From Diacronema lutheri (lineage: Eukaryota > Haptophyta > Pavlovophyceae > Pavlovales > Pavlovaceae): 60,081 nt of DNA. The notes below the pieces were generated by a model. It worked only from the letters and a program-made list of their open reading frames with translations. It did no database searches and was not told where the DNA came from. The stretch is from positions 50,001 to 110,081 of the forward strand of contig JAGTXO010000078.1 of the NCBI GenBank assembly GCA_019448385.1. Reading direction: 5' to 3'. Below, one piece after another: positions 20,349-31,570 of this stretch. Within the stretch, counting starts at the first letter, position 1. Every line of letters begins with the position of its first letter. The translations under genes were made by a program, and so were the position numbers.

Positions 20349-20979
20349 GCTGATGTGCTGCTGCGCGGTCGCGCGGTCGCGCGATCGTCGCGGTGGCGCG
20401 GCGGCGGCGGTGAGCGGCCGGCGCCGCGCGCGCGCGCCGACTACGGCGCGCGTGCGACGCGGCGTGCGGCGGCACGCCTCGCCGCGCCGAGCGTGCGCTC
20501 GGTATGGACGTGCGCTGCGAACAACGCGTGCCTCGGCCCACCGCGCCGCGCCTCGCATACCGCCCGTGCGCGCCGGCGTTGCGCCGGCCCGCGCCGAGCC
20601 GCGCGCGCCCCGTGGTCGCGGCGGCACGGGCGAGCGGCGGGACAGCCAGCCGCCGGGGCGACGGCGCGCAGCGCTCCCTACTCCACGCGTCCCGCGCGGC
20701 GGGCGGCGCGCGTGCCCTGCCCACGCCGGCGTGGCGGGCGGCGGCGCGGCGAGATGCGCGCGCGTAGCCTCTCACCAGGAGGTTCGCGTACAGACACGGA
20801 GGAGCCCCAACGCCGCTCCTGCGGCAAATTAACCGGACTCACTTTGAAACTGAGCTGTCCGGACGGCTGCCCCTGCGAGCCCACTCAACGACGTCTCAAA
20901 ATCCAAAAAGTCAAAAGGCCTTTTTGAACGGGCTTGCCTCGCTTGGGACGAGCGGACGACGTGTTTCGCGGCAAGCGCG
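20349..20979. promoter_or_regulatory. Divergent promoter region between petC and the TPR-like gene
   Basis: These 631 bp separate the petC start (-) from the ATG at 20980 (+). Most of the stretch is G+C-rich without recognisable motifs. An AT-rich patch at 20886-20930 contains the palindrome AAAAGGCCTTTT 55 bp upstream of the plus-strand ATG. Promoter function is inferred from gene orientation only. Confidence 0.4.
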
Positions 20980-22833
20980 ATGTGGAGCTGGCGCGCGGCG
21001 CTGCTGCAGCGCAGCGCGAGGACGTGGCCGCTGTGCGTGCTGCACGTCGCGATCGCCGCCGGGCACCGCCCGCCGCCCGCCGCCGGCCGTCCGCTCGGCC
21101 ACTCCTCCGCCGCGCGCCTCCACACGGGCGCGCGCCTCGCGCCGGCCGCGGGCGCGCGCGGCGCGGGCGCGCCCACGCCCGCGCCGTTTGCGCTCCGTGC
21201 GCACGGCGGGCCGTACGCCGAACGAGCGCTGCGCGACGCGACGGCGTGCGCGCGCGCACGCGGCGCGCGCCGTCTCTGCGCCGCCGGCGGCTCGGCGGCG
21301 CCGCCGCCCGCGCCGCCGCCGCCGGCGCCGCCGCCCGCGTCCGCCGCCGGCAGCTTCGCCGCCGTGCGCGCGATGACGATCGACTCGCTACGCGAGCTGG
21401 AGGACGGCGAGGCGCTCGAAAAAGCGCGCATCGCGCTCGAACGCGCGCTTGCCGCCGCCACCGCCGACGACGGCGACGTGCTCGCGAGCTCGGCGGCCGC
21501 CGCGAAGGCGTCGGCGCGCGACGGCGGCGGCGGCGCGTCGAGCGCGCGCGCGGCGTCGGCGTCCGCGGCGGCCGACGCGGCGATCGGGCCCGACGCGCTC
21601 GCGCGCATCCGCCTCCTCCTCGGCTTTGCGCAACTCCGCCTTGGTGACGCGTTCGCCGCGGAGGACCAACTGGCGCTCCTGCTCGGCACGGGGATTGCAC
21701 CAGTGCTTGGCGACAACGATGGCGGCGGGGGCGGGCGCGGCGGGCGAGGCGACGCGGAGGGTGGCAAAGGCGCGGAGGGCGGGCTGGGCGGCGTCGATGC
21801 CTTTGAGGGCGCCGATGACGGCGTCGACGGCGAGGCGGGCGGAGACGGCGCTGGCCCGCGGCTCGCGCCGCCGCTTGGCGCCGCGGCCGCCCGTCTGCCC
21901 GCGTGGGCGCGGCTTGAGGCACAGTTTCTGCTCGGCGTGGTCTACCAGGTGGGTCGCCGTGCGGTGGCGGGCGGGGCGGGGCGGGGCGGGGCGGGGCCTG
22001 GCGGGCGGGGCGGATGGGGCGGGGCGGGGCGGGGCGGGGCGGGGCGGGGCGGGGCGGGGCGGGGCGGGGCGGGGCGGGGAAGGATGGGATGAGGCGGGGA
22101 AGGGTGAGGCGGGCGAATGGCTGCCGGCACGGCGGCTGTGGCGGGCGGGGTGGGCAAGGTGGGCAAGGTGGGCATGGTGAACGAATGATTGTCGGCACGG
22201 CGGCCGTCGCGTCGTGGGCACGGGCGCGGCTGGCGGCCTCGCCGCGCGCGATGGCGCAGTTCCGGCTCGTGGCGGAGCGGAGCGCGCGACGGTGGTTTTC
22301 GCTGCGCCCCGAGCCGTACCACCATCACCACCTGCACGGCCGCCGCCGCGCGCTGCTCACGCGCGCCTCCGCCCACGCCCGTTTCACCGCCCCCCCCCCC
22401 CCCCCCCCCCTCCTTTTCCCCCTTCATCTCACCTCCCCCCCCCCCCCCTTCCTCCTCCCCCCCCCTCCCTTTCCCCTTCCCTTCCCCCCTGCCGGACCCC
22501 CCTCCCCCCCCCCCGGACCCCCCCTCCCGGACCAGCGCACCGCGCGCGAGGAGATGGCGCTCGACCTGCTCGACGCCGTCGCCGACGCGGACGCGACACA
22601 CTGGCGCGCGCGCTTCCACCTCGCGCTCACTGCCGCACAATGGGGGATGCACGAGGACGCGCGCGAGCTGCTGTTGCAGGTGGGCCACGCGCAGCGTTGT
22701 CGTCGTGTAGCCCGCCATGCGCGAGGGGCTGCTGCGTCGCTGGCTCGTCGCATGGCCGGTTGCCGTGGCGCCATGCTGAAATCGGATGCCGTTGCGTGGC
22801 GCCAGCCGCGCATCGCTCAAGGCGCGCCCGTGA

Positions 22834-22885
<52 letters not shown>

Positions 22886-23194
22886 TCTCAGGTGCAAGCG
22901 CTCAACCCCACGCACGAGCAGACGGCAGCCATCCTGCGCAAGCTCGCCGATTTAAAAGAGGCCGCGGAGCTCGACGCGGCCGATGACGCGGCCGCAGCCG
23001 CCGCGGTCGCCGCGGAGCGCGCCGCGCTCGACGCGGACACGGCGCTGCCCACCGAGGCGGAGATCAACGCAGAGCTCGAGGCGGACGACCTCGAGGCGGG
23101 CGTGCGGGCGGCGGTCGACGCGGGCGGCGCGGAGCAGGCGGATGCCGAGGCGGACGCGTCGGCACGCGAGCGGCGGAAGGAGGGCCGCGAGTAG
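20980..23194 (+). CDS. TPR-like repeat protein
   Basis: The exons read are 20980-21948, 22536-22679 and 22892-23194, all phase 0, about 471 residues. The N-terminus has an Arg-rich then hydrophobic stretch (RTWPLCVLHVAIAAG) that may be a targeting signal or membrane anchor. The body carries tetratricopeptide-like helices: LARIRLLLGFAQLRLGDAF, ARLEAQFLLGVVYQ, THWRARFHLALTAAQWGMHE and VQALNPTHEQTAAILRKLADL. It ends in an acidic Ala/Glu-rich tail. TPR proteins are scaffolds and no partner can be named. Another frame at 22260-22330 (FRLVAERSARRWFSLRPEP) follows a gcgcag acceptor and may be a further exon. Introns hold (GGGGC)n and a 48-base C run ending seven bases before the last acceptor. Confidence 0.6.
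21967..22080 (+). repeat. (GGGGC)n pentanucleotide repeat in an intron
   Basis: About twenty GGGGC units with a few interruptions lie just inside the first intron of the TPR-like gene. The transcript would be strongly G-quadruplex-prone. Confidence 0.9.
22836..22883 (+). repeat. Poly-C tract at a 3' splice site
   Basis: Forty-eight C followed by tctctctcag and exon 22892. This is the clearest case in the window of a pure C run serving as polypyrimidine tract. Confidence 0.9.
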
Positions 23195-23586
23195 ATTTTG
23201 GTGGGGGGTCTCACGCGAGGAGCGGCAGGAAGGCCGAAGGTACGACTCTGCGATCCGACTCGTGGCGCGCGCTGGGAAGCATCGCCCTGCTGACAGAACG
23301 GCGCTGACAACAGACGCGGCGCTACACGATCGCCATGCACGCCTCATGCCGCACACGTGCGTTCGTCGCTGATCATCTGCTCGGCTGCAGCTGCCGCTGC
23401 CTGACCTGGCCGCGGCCTTGCGGTGATGCGTAGGTTCCTCGCGTGCACACCATCTGCGCGGCATGTGGCACGCAGATGCGCGAAGGTTGGCACGTGGCAC
23501 GCAAGGCACGTGGCACGCAAGAGTGGCCCACACTGCCACGAGCGAGCGCCCGCCGCCACGTTGCGCCTGGCGTGTTGTGCCGCGAG

Positions 23587-23657
<71 letters not shown>

Positions 23658-24383
23658 TCCTCCTGGCGGGCACACATTGCGCACGCATGACGTGATTGCG
23701 CCATCACCCATCTCTTGGGCGACGAGCAGGCGCGCCGCGCGCTACGCGCGCATGCGGCCGCTGCGGCTGGTGGCACCGACCACGCGCGAGATGGGGATGC
23801 GGCGCGGTCCCCATCTCGGCACGTGCAGCGCCGCAGTGTTCGCGCTGGGGGAGCAGTGCGGCGCCGGCGCGCCGCAAATTCAAGCGCGTACGCGCCATGG
23901 CTTGACGTGACGTGTTTACCGCTGGTGCGACGGCACGCCCGCCCTCATCATGTCCGAAGGAAAAGTGTCGGAATGGGAGGGAAGCGACGCCGTCGGCGTG
24001 TTCGAGGGAATCCCGACACTCGGGAAAACTCGAATCTTGATCCCAAGCAAAACCTTCTCGAATCCCCCACCGGCGATTTGTGCCGGCACATCTTCTGGAG
24101 GCAACGATTCCCACCAGCCAGCAGGGAGCGTCGCTTCCCCTGCGCTTCATCCGCCGCATCCGGGGCGGAGCAGACTCGGCGAGGACGCAGAGCCTCGTGC
24201 ACGGCTGCCCGGCGCTCCTCTCCGGTGACCGCGCGCGCGCGCGCCCACGCCGCGCTTCGGCCCGCACCCGCCCGGGCGCGCCGCGCGGCGCGCGACCTCG
24301 CTCTGACCGCGCCCCTTCATTTCTGCTTGGCGCGCTCTCGCGCCCGCAGGTTTCGTCGGCAAGCTCGCCGACAGACCGTGAGG
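23195..24383. other. Intergenic region with 68-base poly-C tract
   Basis: No convincing gene was seen in these 1,189 bp. The stretch contains short gcacgtggcacgcaag-type repeats (23489-23522), a C run (23587-23654) and a moderately AT-richer patch (23940-24070). Directly upstream of the next ATG, ctcgcgcccgcag at 24338-24350 looks like an acceptor, so the next gene may have an intron in its 5' untranslated region. Confidence 0.5.
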
Positions 24384-26946
24384 ATGGCCACCTTGTTCGA
24401 GTCCGCGATCAAGCACCCCGACGGCGCGCCGCTCGCGCCCCACTCGCCTCCCGCCGTCGGGCGCGCGCTCTCCGTCGCGGCCGACGGCGCGCACGCGCGC
24501 ACGGGCGGCATCGGCGCGTGCGCGACGATGCCGGTGCTTCCAAGCTCGTGGGCCGCGATCCTCGAGGCCGCCGAAGCCGACGCGCCGTTCCACGCCACGC
24601 GCGCCGCGGGCGGCCGGCGCGACTCGGGCGCGCCGCAGCTGCTTCCCACTTTTGAGATCCCGCGGCTGCCGCCGCGCTTTCAAAGCTCAACGGGGCGCGG
24701 CGGCGCGCCGTCGGGGTGCAACTTCAAGCTGCGCGCGACGCCGCCGCCACTCCCGCGCTCGCCCCTCCTCGCGCCCACCGCCGCCGGCGCGGCCGCCGGC
24801 GCGTTGCCGGCGGGCGCGCCGCCGCGCATCGCTGGCTCTGCAACGCTGCCGCCATCGTTTTTTGCCTCGCTCGTGCAGGTGACGCAGGTGTCGACGCGCG
24901 CGCAGCAGGCGGCGCGCGACTGTGCGCTCCGCCCGCCCGTCGCGCCGCCCTTTGCCGGCGCGACGCGGCGCGGCGCGCCGTCGCATCTCGCGCTGCCCGC
25001 GCGCGCTGATGGTCTGGGCGCGGGCGCGCCGGGCGCGGGCGGGCCGGGCGCGGGCGGGCCGGCGGCGGGTGGGCCGGCGCGGATCGCGCCGTCGGCGTCC
25101 GTCGCGTCGGCCGCGCTGTCGCTCGCGCACGACGGCGCGTCGCTCACCGACGTGGACTCGCTCTCGTCCGCGTCCGCGCCTTCCTCGGCCGAGCCGTCGG
25201 AGCGTTCCGAGCAGTCCGAGCATTCCGAGCGTTCCGAGCCGTCCGAACCGTCGGAAGCTTCCGGAACTTCGGAGGCGGGCGATGGCATCCCGCGGTCGGC
25301 GTCGTCGTCGTCGCACGGCTCGGCGGCCGCCGGCGCGCGCGACGGCGCCGGCGCGCACCGCTCGCACGGCGCCGTCGCCGTGACGCTCACGGCCGCCGGC
25401 CTCGCCGCGTGCCGCACCGCGCTCGACACGGACACGGACGACGTCGACTCGCTCGCCGACGCTTCGCTCGCCGAGCCCGTCGCGGTCGCGGCGGCTGCGG
25501 CCGACGCGGCGATCGCGGCGGCCGTCGGCGCCGCGGCGGCGAGCGCGGCGGCGACAGTCGTCGCCGCCGCGTTGCGCGACGCCGACGCCGCCGCGGCGAG
25601 CAGCGCGGCGTCCGCCGCGTCGACCGTGGCGGCGCTCGGCGACGTTGACGCGGACGGCGACGAGCCGACGGCGGCGCTCGGCGCGTCAGCGGCGCGCCCG
25701 CTGCTCTCGGCCGAGTACCTCGCGCACCTCTTCGACGCGTGCGTCGCCGCGTCCGCCGCCGCCACGTCGGAGGAGGGCCGGCTGATTGCGTACGACGCGG
25801 CAGACTGTACCGTCACCAAGCGGCTCGGCGCGTTCAAGGCGCGGCTCGACGCGCGGCGCGGCAAGAAGCCAAACCCGCAGGCGGCGGCGCTCGCAGCCGA
25901 CCCGGCGTCCGACCCGAACTCGACCGTCAACGTGATGGCGCCCGTCGACCCGTCCAAGTTCAACTTCACCAAGGTGAACGCCGCGGAGGTGCTCGAGCGC
26001 GAGCTGCCGCTGCCCCGCGCGCCGTCGTCGGTGGCGAGCTCGCCGCCTGCCTCGCCGCACCTCGACGGGCCGAGCTCGAGCGACGCGCTCGCCTCGCCGC
26101 CGCGCGCCGCGCCGTCGGCGGCGGCGGCGGCGGAGGCCGGCGACGGCGCGGCCGGCGCGGCCGGCGCGGTCGAGCCGTGCACCGTCTTCTCGCTGCTGCC
26201 GAACAAGTACCCCGTGGCATCGCGCCACCTGCTCCTCGTAGACGCGACGCTCTCGCCGCAGCGCCTCTCGCGGCGCGCCGTCGACGCTCTCGCGTCCCTC
26301 CTCGAGGCGTGCCCGCCATTCGCCGCCGCTTTCAATTCGTGGGGCGCGGCAGCTTCCATAGGCCACCTGCACGTGCACCTGACGGACGAGCCGCTGCCCG
26401 TCGACTCGTTCGAGCTCGCGCGCACGGACACGGTGCGCTTTGGCGCGCCGCCTGCGCGCGCAGGGCGAGCGCCGACGCGCGGCGGCCGCGCGCGCGCGCG
26501 CGCGCGCACGCTTGCTTGCTCACCGCCCGCCGCCGCGCCGCGCCCCGCTGCGCGCCCCGCGCGCGCAGGCGGCGAACGGCGCGCCCGTCTACGCGCTGCT
26601 CGGCTACCCCGCGCACCACCGCGCGTTCCTGTGGTCGACGCCGAGCGGCCGCGCCGCGCTCGTCGCGCAGCTCGACGGGTTGCACGCGCTCGGCATCCCG
26701 TACAACGTTGCCTTCTCGCCGCGCGGCCACGCGACGGTCTTCGCCCGGACCAAGGCGCAGCCGGACTTCTCGTGGCGCGTCTACGGTGAGCGGCTGGGCG
26801 GCTTTGAGCTCGCGGGCATCTTCACCGCCTTCCAGGAGAACACTTATGCCGCGCTCGACGAGGAGAGCGTGGCCGCCATGCTGCGCCTCGCGACGGTGCC
26901 GATGCCGCCCGCCGCGCAGCTGCCGGCCGACGCGGCGCGCGCGTGA
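24384..26946 (+). CDS. GDP-L-galactose phosphorylase-like (VTC2/GDPGP1 family) protein
   Basis: Exons 24384-26432 and 26569-26946 (intron GTGCGC..CAG, phase 0) give 808 residues. The family phosphorolyses GDP-hexoses. In plants and algae it is the committed step of ascorbate synthesis. Family-like blocks in order are YDAADCTVTKRLG, DPSKFNFTKVNAAEVL, SLLPNKYPVASRHLLLVD and FNSWGAAASIGHLHVHL (near residue 658), which holds the HxHxH nucleotidyl-transfer motif. Exon 2 has the C-terminal half (IPYNVAFSPRGHATVF). Unusual points are a long Ser/Ala/Asp-rich N-terminal region (about residues 200-430) and a Ser/Glu/Pro-type repeat near 25200-25270, which make the protein roughly twice the usual size. 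The exact substrate (GDP-L-galactose or GDP-D-glucose) cannot be decided. Confidence 0.78.
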
Positions 26947-27553
26947 GCCGGGACGAAGGATGCGGGCGAGGCTGGGCTGGGCTGGGCCGTGCGCGCCGCC
27001 TCTTGGCCGTCGGCGTGCGGAGGGCCGCAGCTGCCGCTGCCGCCGCGGCTGTGGTGGCATTGCGAAGCAAATGGGGAAGGGAGGGGCTCATTCCGCTGCG
27101 CTGAGGCGGTCGTAACGCTGCGCCGAGGCGGTCGTAACGCTGCGCTGAGGCGGTCGTAACGCTGCGCTGAGGCGGTCGTAACGCTGCGCTGCGTGCGGCG
27201 CGCGCGGCCGTGGCCGCGGCCGCGCGCGGCATGTGGCGCGGTGTGCGCGCCGCGGCGGCGGACGGACGGCGGACGGACGGCAGAGGCGCGGCTAGCGGCG
27301 GCGGACGGCTGCTGCGCGCTCGTCACAGGGGCGCGCCGCCGAGGGCGCAGCGTCGGCGTTCACAGACGGCGCGCTGGTACACGCGTGCTGCGCGGCCGCT
27401 GGTCGCGGCGCGGCGCTTGGCGCGGAGACGGCGCGTCTTTGCCGCGGGAGCTTTGGATGAGGTGTGGTTGTACAAGGATTGCACTGCGTGCACTGTTGTG
27501 ACGATGACGGGCACGTGCCCCACTTAGGTTTTAGCCGAGTGTCGCACGCTCAC
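26947..27553. other. Convergent intergenic region with 22-bp tandem repeat
   Basis: 607 bp lie between two converging genes. A 22-bp unit (cgctgaggcggtcgtaacgctg) is repeated four times between about 27095 and 27190, with one base change in copy 2. Nothing else was recognised. Confidence 0.6.
27095..27190. repeat. 22-bp tandem repeat, 4 copies
   Basis: gtcgtaac recurs at 27109, 27131, 27153 and 27175, giving an exact 22-bp period. Confidence 0.9.
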
Positions 27554-29924
27554 TCAGGGGCCCTCTACAAAAAGACCTGTCGGCGTGACTCGATTCGTCG
27601 AGCGCCTCGTGCGGCCGAGCCCGACCAACGCAACGCCTTCGCGCGCCGTAGCACCCATTGACGCGCCGGCCATGCGCGCGCGCGCGCTGCGCGCCGCACG
27701 GCACGGCGCGGCGTGGTCGCAGCGCAGCAGCATTGCGCGAATTTCGCTGTGGAAGCGCGCAAGCCCGCCCGGATAGGTCTCGACCAGGTCGAGCAGACGG
27801 TCGTGATCGCCGCTCACCGTGCAGACCGCGTCGCGCGCGTGGAAGCGCGCGACCAGCGCCTCGATCGACGGCATCTCGCACGCCTCGTCCGCCAGCGGCT
27901 CCGCGCCGCTCGGCGCAGTGCACGACGCGCGCGACCCGCCCAGCGAGGCGCGCGCCGCACCGGCGGCCGCGCTCGGCAGTCGCGCAATGACGCGCTGCCC
28001 CGCCAACGCCGTCGTCGCCCCCCACGCGGCGGCGCGCGACGCCGCACGCACGCACGCGCTCGGCTCGGGTGCGACGATCTGCGGCGCAGCCGCCGGCGCG
28101 GCGCGGTGCGCGCTCACGCCCAGCTCGGCGCACTCGGCCGTCTGTGCGCCGATGGAGCGTTCGGGCAATTCCCGCGACGCATTGGCCCCGCGGCGTGTGT
28201 CGCGCACGTCGACGCACTGTGGGTCGCCGCCCATCTGCGCGGCGCACGGACGAGGCGGCGGGCCGCGGACGCGCGTGCTCGGCGCCTTCGCATCGGACGC
28301 GCGCTGCGCGTCCGGACTTTTCTGTGCCACGCGCCGCGCGCTGCGCGCTCGGGGCGCCTCACCGCCAGGAAGCACCATAGCTCGACGACGCACCACAGCC
28401 GCGAGAGGAAGGTCTCGTCGAAGAGCACGAGCAGCGTGTTGCACGCCGAGACGAAGACGGGCAAGCACGCGACGCTCATCGACGCGTCGCGCGAGCTGAC
28501 GCAGAATCGGTCGATCCACAGCAGCGGCCATCGGCCATGCTGCCGCTTAAAGTCGTCGCACCACGCGACGAGCGCCGCCCACTTTGCGGCCGGATCGCCT
28601 TGCCAGCTGCACGGCGCACGGGCGCGGCAGGCGTGCGCCGGAATCGTCATGGGTGCGCGCCGTCGCGCCGGGGACACAACGCGCGTGTGCGGAGCGGCGA
28701 CGCGCACAGCGGTGGCAGGGCGGCGAGCGCGCGCACCTGTGCGAGACGAAGGCGTCGATCTCGCCCGCGTGCGCGCGGCGCGTGCGTGCGGCCGCGTCCG
28801 CCGGGATGAAGGCGGTCGCAAAGTCGCTTGCGCGCAGCTGCTCGGCGGAGACAGCGCACAGGAGCTCGCGACTGCGAGCAAGCACCTCGTCCGTCGAGCC
28901 CGCGCCCATCAGCGTCGAGATGGCGATGGCCGACGAGCCCGCCTCGCCGCGCGCCGCGAGCCAGCCGACGAGCGCCGCTCGCAGCGATGGCCGCAGCGAG
29001 AGAACGCCGACGGCGACGATGACGGCGTGGCCGACGAGCGAGACGGGCGGCGTGGGGAAGGAGGCGCGACCGCCGATCACGGCGGCTGCGAGAAAGACCG
29101 TCGTGTGCACGGTTCCGAAGATGACACAGTTGCAGCCAAGCGAGAAGAAGAGCGCGTCGAGACGCGGCCGGCCGTGCGCAAAGCGTGCAAGCGACGCAGC
29201 GACGTGGGCGGCGCCGAGTATCCAACCGGTCACCTGCACAATGCCTGCGGCAAAGTGGACGGTCCGGATCGCGCACTCCATTTGATCCGCCGCCCACGCC
29301 TCCGCGGACAGGCACCAGTGCTCGACGCCGAGATGCGTGCCGGCGGCGAACGCGAAGAACGGCGCGTCGCGCCGCGCATCCTGCGTGTCGGCTGTCTTCT
29401 GGTCGCCGTGCTCGACGCGCAGGACGACGTACACAAGAATACCCGCGCCGTACAACACGAGAAGCGCGAGCGTCACCACGCCTATCGCCGTGACCGTCCG
29501 CCGCTCGGTCGGCAGCACCGACAGGAGGAAGACGACGAGCCCGATCAGCGTCATCTCGATGACCGCGAGCCGGAACGCCGCGCCCTCCATGAGAAGCGTG
29601 ACGGCGACGGTGCCAACGAACAGGCATGTCACGCCGAGGAGCATCGGCGGTAGCTTGGCGCGCAGCCGCCGCCGCCGGCCCTGCACGGCGCGCGACGCGG
29701 CGCCGGACGGGGCGGCGAGCAGCGGACACGCGCGTGACTCGCGCGCACGCACGCGCAGGCGTGCACGCCCGGCATGATACGGGCGCGCGTGCGGACACGA
29801 CTGCGCGTACGAGATCACGCGCCGCGCGCAGACGCGCGCGGATGTGGCGGATCTGCGCGTGATCCTCCGCGTGGCCCTCTGCGTGCGCCTCCGACACGTT
29901 GGCGTGTGTCGCGGGGCCTGCCAT
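27554..29924 (-). CDS. Multi-pass membrane protein with TIR-like domain
   Basis: Four exons, complement of 29811-29924, 28737-29680, 28363-28606 and 27554-28321, give 689 residues. Exon 2 has about six or seven hydrophobic helices, for example MLLGVTCLFVGTVAVTLLM, MTLIGLVVFLLSVL, VVTLALLVLYGAGILVYVVL and AVIVAVGVLSL. A cytosolic linker leads to a TIR-like domain split by an intron exactly after IDAFVSH. Splicing restores DAFVSHSWQGDPAAKW. Later blocks are LLWIDRFCV, LPVFVSACNTLLVLF and SRLWCVVEL. Glu428 in WCVVEL sits where TIR NADases have the catalytic Glu. The C-terminal exon has ARDAVCTVSGDHDRLLDLVE. A role in signalling or stress sensing is inferred. TIR-type domains of this style with a leading DAFVSHSW are known from algae and oomycetes. 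Confidence 0.75.
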
Positions 29925-29977
29925 GTCCTCCGGGCTTGTTGGAAGCCGCCGTCGTTTCTTGCACGTAAGAGGGTGAT

Positions 29978-30928
29978 GTGCGTTCCGTATTACTTTCCTC
30001 AATAAAGGCTTTTGAACAGCTGCGAGGCACCGTGGTCCCCGTCGGCGCGGCGCGCGCCGGCGCGGCCGTGCCGGCCGGCAGCTTCGAAACGCCGGCTGCC
30101 TTGACGACGCCTGCCTTTGCCATCCAGGCTGCGCCCTCGCGCTCTGCTGGCCGCGCTCCGCGCGCCCCGCCGCCCCTGCCCATCGACTGCGCCGGCACCG
30201 CGAACAACGTACTTTTCGCCCCGGTCGGTGGGTTTGGGGGTGGCGGGGCGCGCGCGCACGGCCGCACGAGCGACGGCGGCGTGGCCTTCTCTACGACGAA
30301 ACCTTCGCTTGCGACGGCTGCGCCCTCGCGCTCTGCTGGCCGCGTTCCGCGCGCCCCGCCGCCCCTGCCCATCGACTGCGCCGGCACCGCGAACAACGTA
30401 CTTTTCGCCCCGGTCGGTGGGTTTGGAGGTGGCGGGGCGCGCGCGCACGGCCGCACGAGCGACGGCGGCGTGGCCTTCTCTACGACGAAACCTTCGCTTG
30501 CGACGGCTGCGCCCTCGCGCTCTGCTGGCCGCGCTCCGCGCGCCCCGCCGCCCCTGCCCATCGACTGCGCCGGCACCGCGAACAACGTACTTTTCGCCCC
30601 GGTCGGTGGGTTTGGGGGTGGCGGGGCGCGCGTGCGCGGCCACGCGGCCAGCATCGCGGCGCTTGCCACGCTGGCGGCGGGTGGCGGTGCGCTTCGCCGC
30701 GGCGACAGGGGGCTGCGACGCGGCGGGGAGGGCGGCGGCTCGCTGGCGGCGGGCGTCGCGCTCTGCAGCGGCGGCGGGCGGCTTGGCGACGTGGCAGGCG
30801 GCGGCTCGGGGGTGGCGGTCGTCGCCGACGATCTTCGGGCCTCGGCGTGCGCGTGCGCGTCGGCCGGTGGTGTGATTGACGGCAGCCACCGGTGCGGCGG
30901 CGCGCGGGCGGCGGCGCGCGGTGGCTAG
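29978..30928 (+). other. Open frame over a 189-bp tandem repeat, coding strand uncertain
   Basis: The plus strand is open for 316 codons but lacks an ATG start (it begins at a GTG). It contains IDCAGTANNVLFAPVGGF three times and a Gly/Ala-rich tail. The minus strand is also open over the repeat (TGAKSTLFAVPAQSMGRG). Either could be an exon, or the region may be non-coding repeat. It lies just upstream of the TIR-like gene start (29924), so it could also be that gene's 5' region. Confidence 0.35.
30131..30635. repeat. 189-bp tandem repeat, two full copies plus a partial one
   Basis: gcgccctcgcgctctgctgg recurs at 30131, 30320 and 30509. The copies differ by a few substitutions only. The length is a multiple of three, so frames are kept on both strands. 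Confidence 0.9.
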
Positions 30929-31570
30929 GCGCGTGTGGGCCTTTGGGCCTGCTCCGCCTGGCGCCTCGCTGCGCACTTCCTGACCCCATCTGTTGACCCG
31001 TCGGAAAGCGTCGTTAGTATCTATATACGGCGCGGTCCGGGCTGGTCCGGCCAGTGTAAGGCTGAGAGTACGACCCGGGTCGTACAATCAAGGGTTAAAA
31101 GCCAGGCAATGAGCGCTCGAGGGGTCGGAGCGATGCTTAGGACGAGCCTAGGACCGAGACCCCCCTCCTGACCGGCCGATTTTGAGTAGAATTCGGGGTC
31201 GAGCGGGCGCGGCGGACGGAGGGCCCGAGCCGGGCCGACGGAGGTACCGACCCCGGAATGCGGGCGACCGGAAGGGCTTGGGTGATTGACGCAGAGTAGA
31301 ATAGAATGGCGGATTCCGGGGGGGATCGCAACTGGCATCGCGCAAGCTGAGGCCCTCTGACTGACCGGACCGCGCCGAGTGCGCGTGCACCCCGTGGAGG
31401 GCGCGGCCAGTCGGACACTCTTCGCGACTGAGCTCGCCGCGGCATACCGTGCGCTGCGCCGGCGCGCTACTTGCCGTTGGCCGAGCTGCGGGTGTCGCGC
31501 ACGGCCGTGCTGCGCAGCCAGCGCCTCGATGCGCCGGTGGCCGGAACCAGCGCCTCGACAGCATGTTGGC
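30929..31570. other. Intergenic region with dispersed TACTAAC-bearing motif
   Basis: 642 bp have no convincing coding sequence. On the minus strand at 31023-30985 is AGATACTAACGACGCTT followed by a CGGGTCAACAG-like end, closely related to 18406-18440 (+). AT-rich bits such as gtagaattc (31187) and agtagaatagaatgg (31295) flank it. Confidence 0.5.
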
